Shown here: in pieces, positions 21,626 through 22,228 of the stretch
Numbering within the stretch: position 1 is the stretch's first letter
How the letters are laid out: the number at the start of each line of letters is the position of its first letter
DNA from: Methylocystaceae bacterium
GTDB lineage: Bacteria; Pseudomonadota; Alphaproteobacteria; Rhizobiales; Beijerinckiaceae
DNA: 22,228 bases
Assembly: GCA_003152255.1 (NCBI GenBank)
Contig: PLZT01000330.1
Coordinates: 1 to 22,228 of the forward strand
Direction of reading: 5' to 3'
Translations under genes and position numbers: made by a program
Notes under the pieces: model-generated
Databases searched by the model: none
What the model was told of the DNA's origin: nothing
Seen by the model: only the letters and a program-made list of their open reading frames with translations

Positions 21626-21922
21626 ATGCCGACGCCAGACTGTTTCCGCGACATCGGCGCGATTGGCGCGCGTCTCGACGAGATCGAAAAGGCGCGCATC
21701 GAGCGCGACCACGCGGCGCAAATCGCGCAAAGCCAGCGCGAGGCGCGCATAGACGCGCAGTTGCGCGCGTTGAGCCACAAAATGGACGCGATCAACGCCG
21801 AACGGCAACAACTTGTCGGCGTTATCTGGGCGCTGCGGATATTATTCGGCGGCGTCGGCGCCGCGGCGCTCTATCTTTTGAGCAACGGCGTCCCGTCCTG
21901 GCTCAAGAACGCGGTGCGGTAG
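21626..21922 (+). CDS. Coiled-coil plus single-span membrane protein (lysis accessory candidate)
   Basis: 98 residues. An N-terminal coiled coil (IGAIGARLDEIEKARIERDH, AAQIAQSQREARIDAQLRAL, MDAINAERQQL) leads into one membrane helix (IWALRILFGGVGAAALYLL), ending SNGVPSWLKNAVR. The layout resembles XhlA-type hemolysin/lysis proteins or a spannin-like membrane anchor, but no family can be fixed by eye. It begins 19 bp after the holin-like gene and ends 24 bp before a terminator, so the two form one short lysis-type unit. Confidence 0.6.
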   Translation: MPTPDCFRDIGAIGARLDEIEKARIERDHAAQIAQSQREARIDAQLRALSHKMDAINAERQQLVGVIWALRILFGGVGAAALYLLSNGVPSWLKNAVR

Positions 21923-21945
21923 GATTGGTTTCGCGTTTTGCTTTC

Positions 21946-21979
21946 GCCCCGCTGGCCGCAATGCTGGCGGGGCTTTTTT
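21946..21979 (+). terminator. Intrinsic terminator after the coiled-coil gene
   Basis: GCCCCGC (21946-21952) and GCGGGGC (21967-21973) form the stem, followed by six T. It lies 24 bp after the stop and closes the last transcription unit in the window. Confidence 0.85.
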
Positions 21980-21997
21980 GCGTTTTAGGCGACCCTC

Positions 21998-22228
21998 CCT
22001 TCTCCCACTTGTGGGAGAAGGTGGCCCTTGCGAAGCAAGGGTCGGATGAGGGTTCGCGGGGACAATTGCCGCCGTCATTCGCTCAGCTCGCTATTGCTGC
22101 ATTGTCTACTCAATAAATCGAAAGTCCTTGGTGAACATATGGGAAAATTGAGGTCGCCCCGCCAAGTCGCGACAACCCTCATCCGACCCCGCTTCGCGGG
22201 GCCACCTTCTCCCACGAGTGGGAGAAGG
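21998..22228 (+). repeat. Mosaic palindromic repeat, family A, copy 6 (with about 97-bp insertion)
   Basis: The left half (21998 to about 22060) and right half (about 22161 to 22228) match copies 1-3: outer hairpins with CCTTCTCCC/GGGAGAAGG arms, CCCTTGCGAAGCAAGGG inner hairpin, and the CCAAGTCGCGACAACCCTCA core in the forward direction. The centre is interrupted by about 97 bp of A+T-richer sequence (22062-22158) that I do not recognise and that carries no gene. The repeat runs to the end of the window. Confidence 0.88.

Noticed and set aside
67..22228. A CRISPR array or tandem repeat array made from the family A repeats
   Set aside because: The copies are long palindromes scattered between genes, with no regular short spacers and no cas genes.
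1..22228. tRNA, rRNA, integrase or an att core within the window
   Set aside because: I searched both strands by eye and found none, so the prophage ends cannot be placed.

Overview
This 22.2 kb window looks like the late (structural and lysis) half of an integrated tailed phage. The host is a GC-rich alphaproteobacterium, most likely Hyphomicrobiales; a Methylocystaceae/Beijerinckiaceae-type host is my guess and is not proven. The order head-tail connector, HK97-gp10-like protein, tail terminator, tail tube, frameshifted G/GT-type chaperone and tape measure is that of a siphovirus. It is followed by DUF2460, DUF2163, NlpC/P60 peptidase and tail-tip protein, which is the gene transfer agent (RcGTA gp12-gp15) type of tail tip. 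No integrase, repressor, terminase, portal or full capsid gene lies inside the window, so its left neighbour should be the head module.

Layout. 1-58: last codons of an upstream gene. 248-3836: connector (broken by a 1-nt frameshift), gp10-like protein, terminator, tail tube and chaperone. 3943-4938: a reverse-strand cargo island (two small membrane proteins and an FMN reductase). 5104-6399: tape measure. 6403-7631: a second cargo island (secreted protein on -, membrane protein on +). 7764-14757: tail tip (TIM-barrel/DUF2460 fusion, DUF2460, DUF2163, NlpC/P60, large tail-tip protein). 14828-15424: an orotate phosphoribosyltransferase-like gene closed by a terminator. 15687-19049: fibre-type proteins, two of them with signal peptides. 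19251-21922: small membrane proteins (holin candidates), an M15 peptidase endolysin and an outer-membrane beta-barrel, separated by strong intrinsic terminators. 21998-22228: a repeat with an insertion.

The most striking non-coding structure is a set of six mosaic palindromic repeats (about 138-231 bp). Five sit between structural genes, 27 to 49 bp ahead of start codons. They divide the operon into blocks whose internal genes are mostly coupled by ATGA overlaps. A second palindrome family (about 76-122 bp, two copies) and a third (two inverted copies) are also present. A 44-46 bp double-hairpin element is nested in members of two of these families. These look like chromosomal dispersed repeats that have colonised the prophage, which together with the frameshifted connector suggests an old, possibly defective or domesticated element.

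Functional reading: the connector, gp10-like and terminator proteins join head to tail; the tube protein polymerises around the tape measure with chaperone help; the DUF2460/DUF2163/peptidase/tail-tip set forms the baseplate that opens the cell wall; the fibre proteins bind the host; the M15 peptidase and small membrane proteins lyse it. The reductase, phosphoribosyltransferase, membrane and outer-membrane proteins are not needed for a virion and are probably lysogenic or metabolic cargo. All family assignments rest on motif recognition by eye, without database searches.
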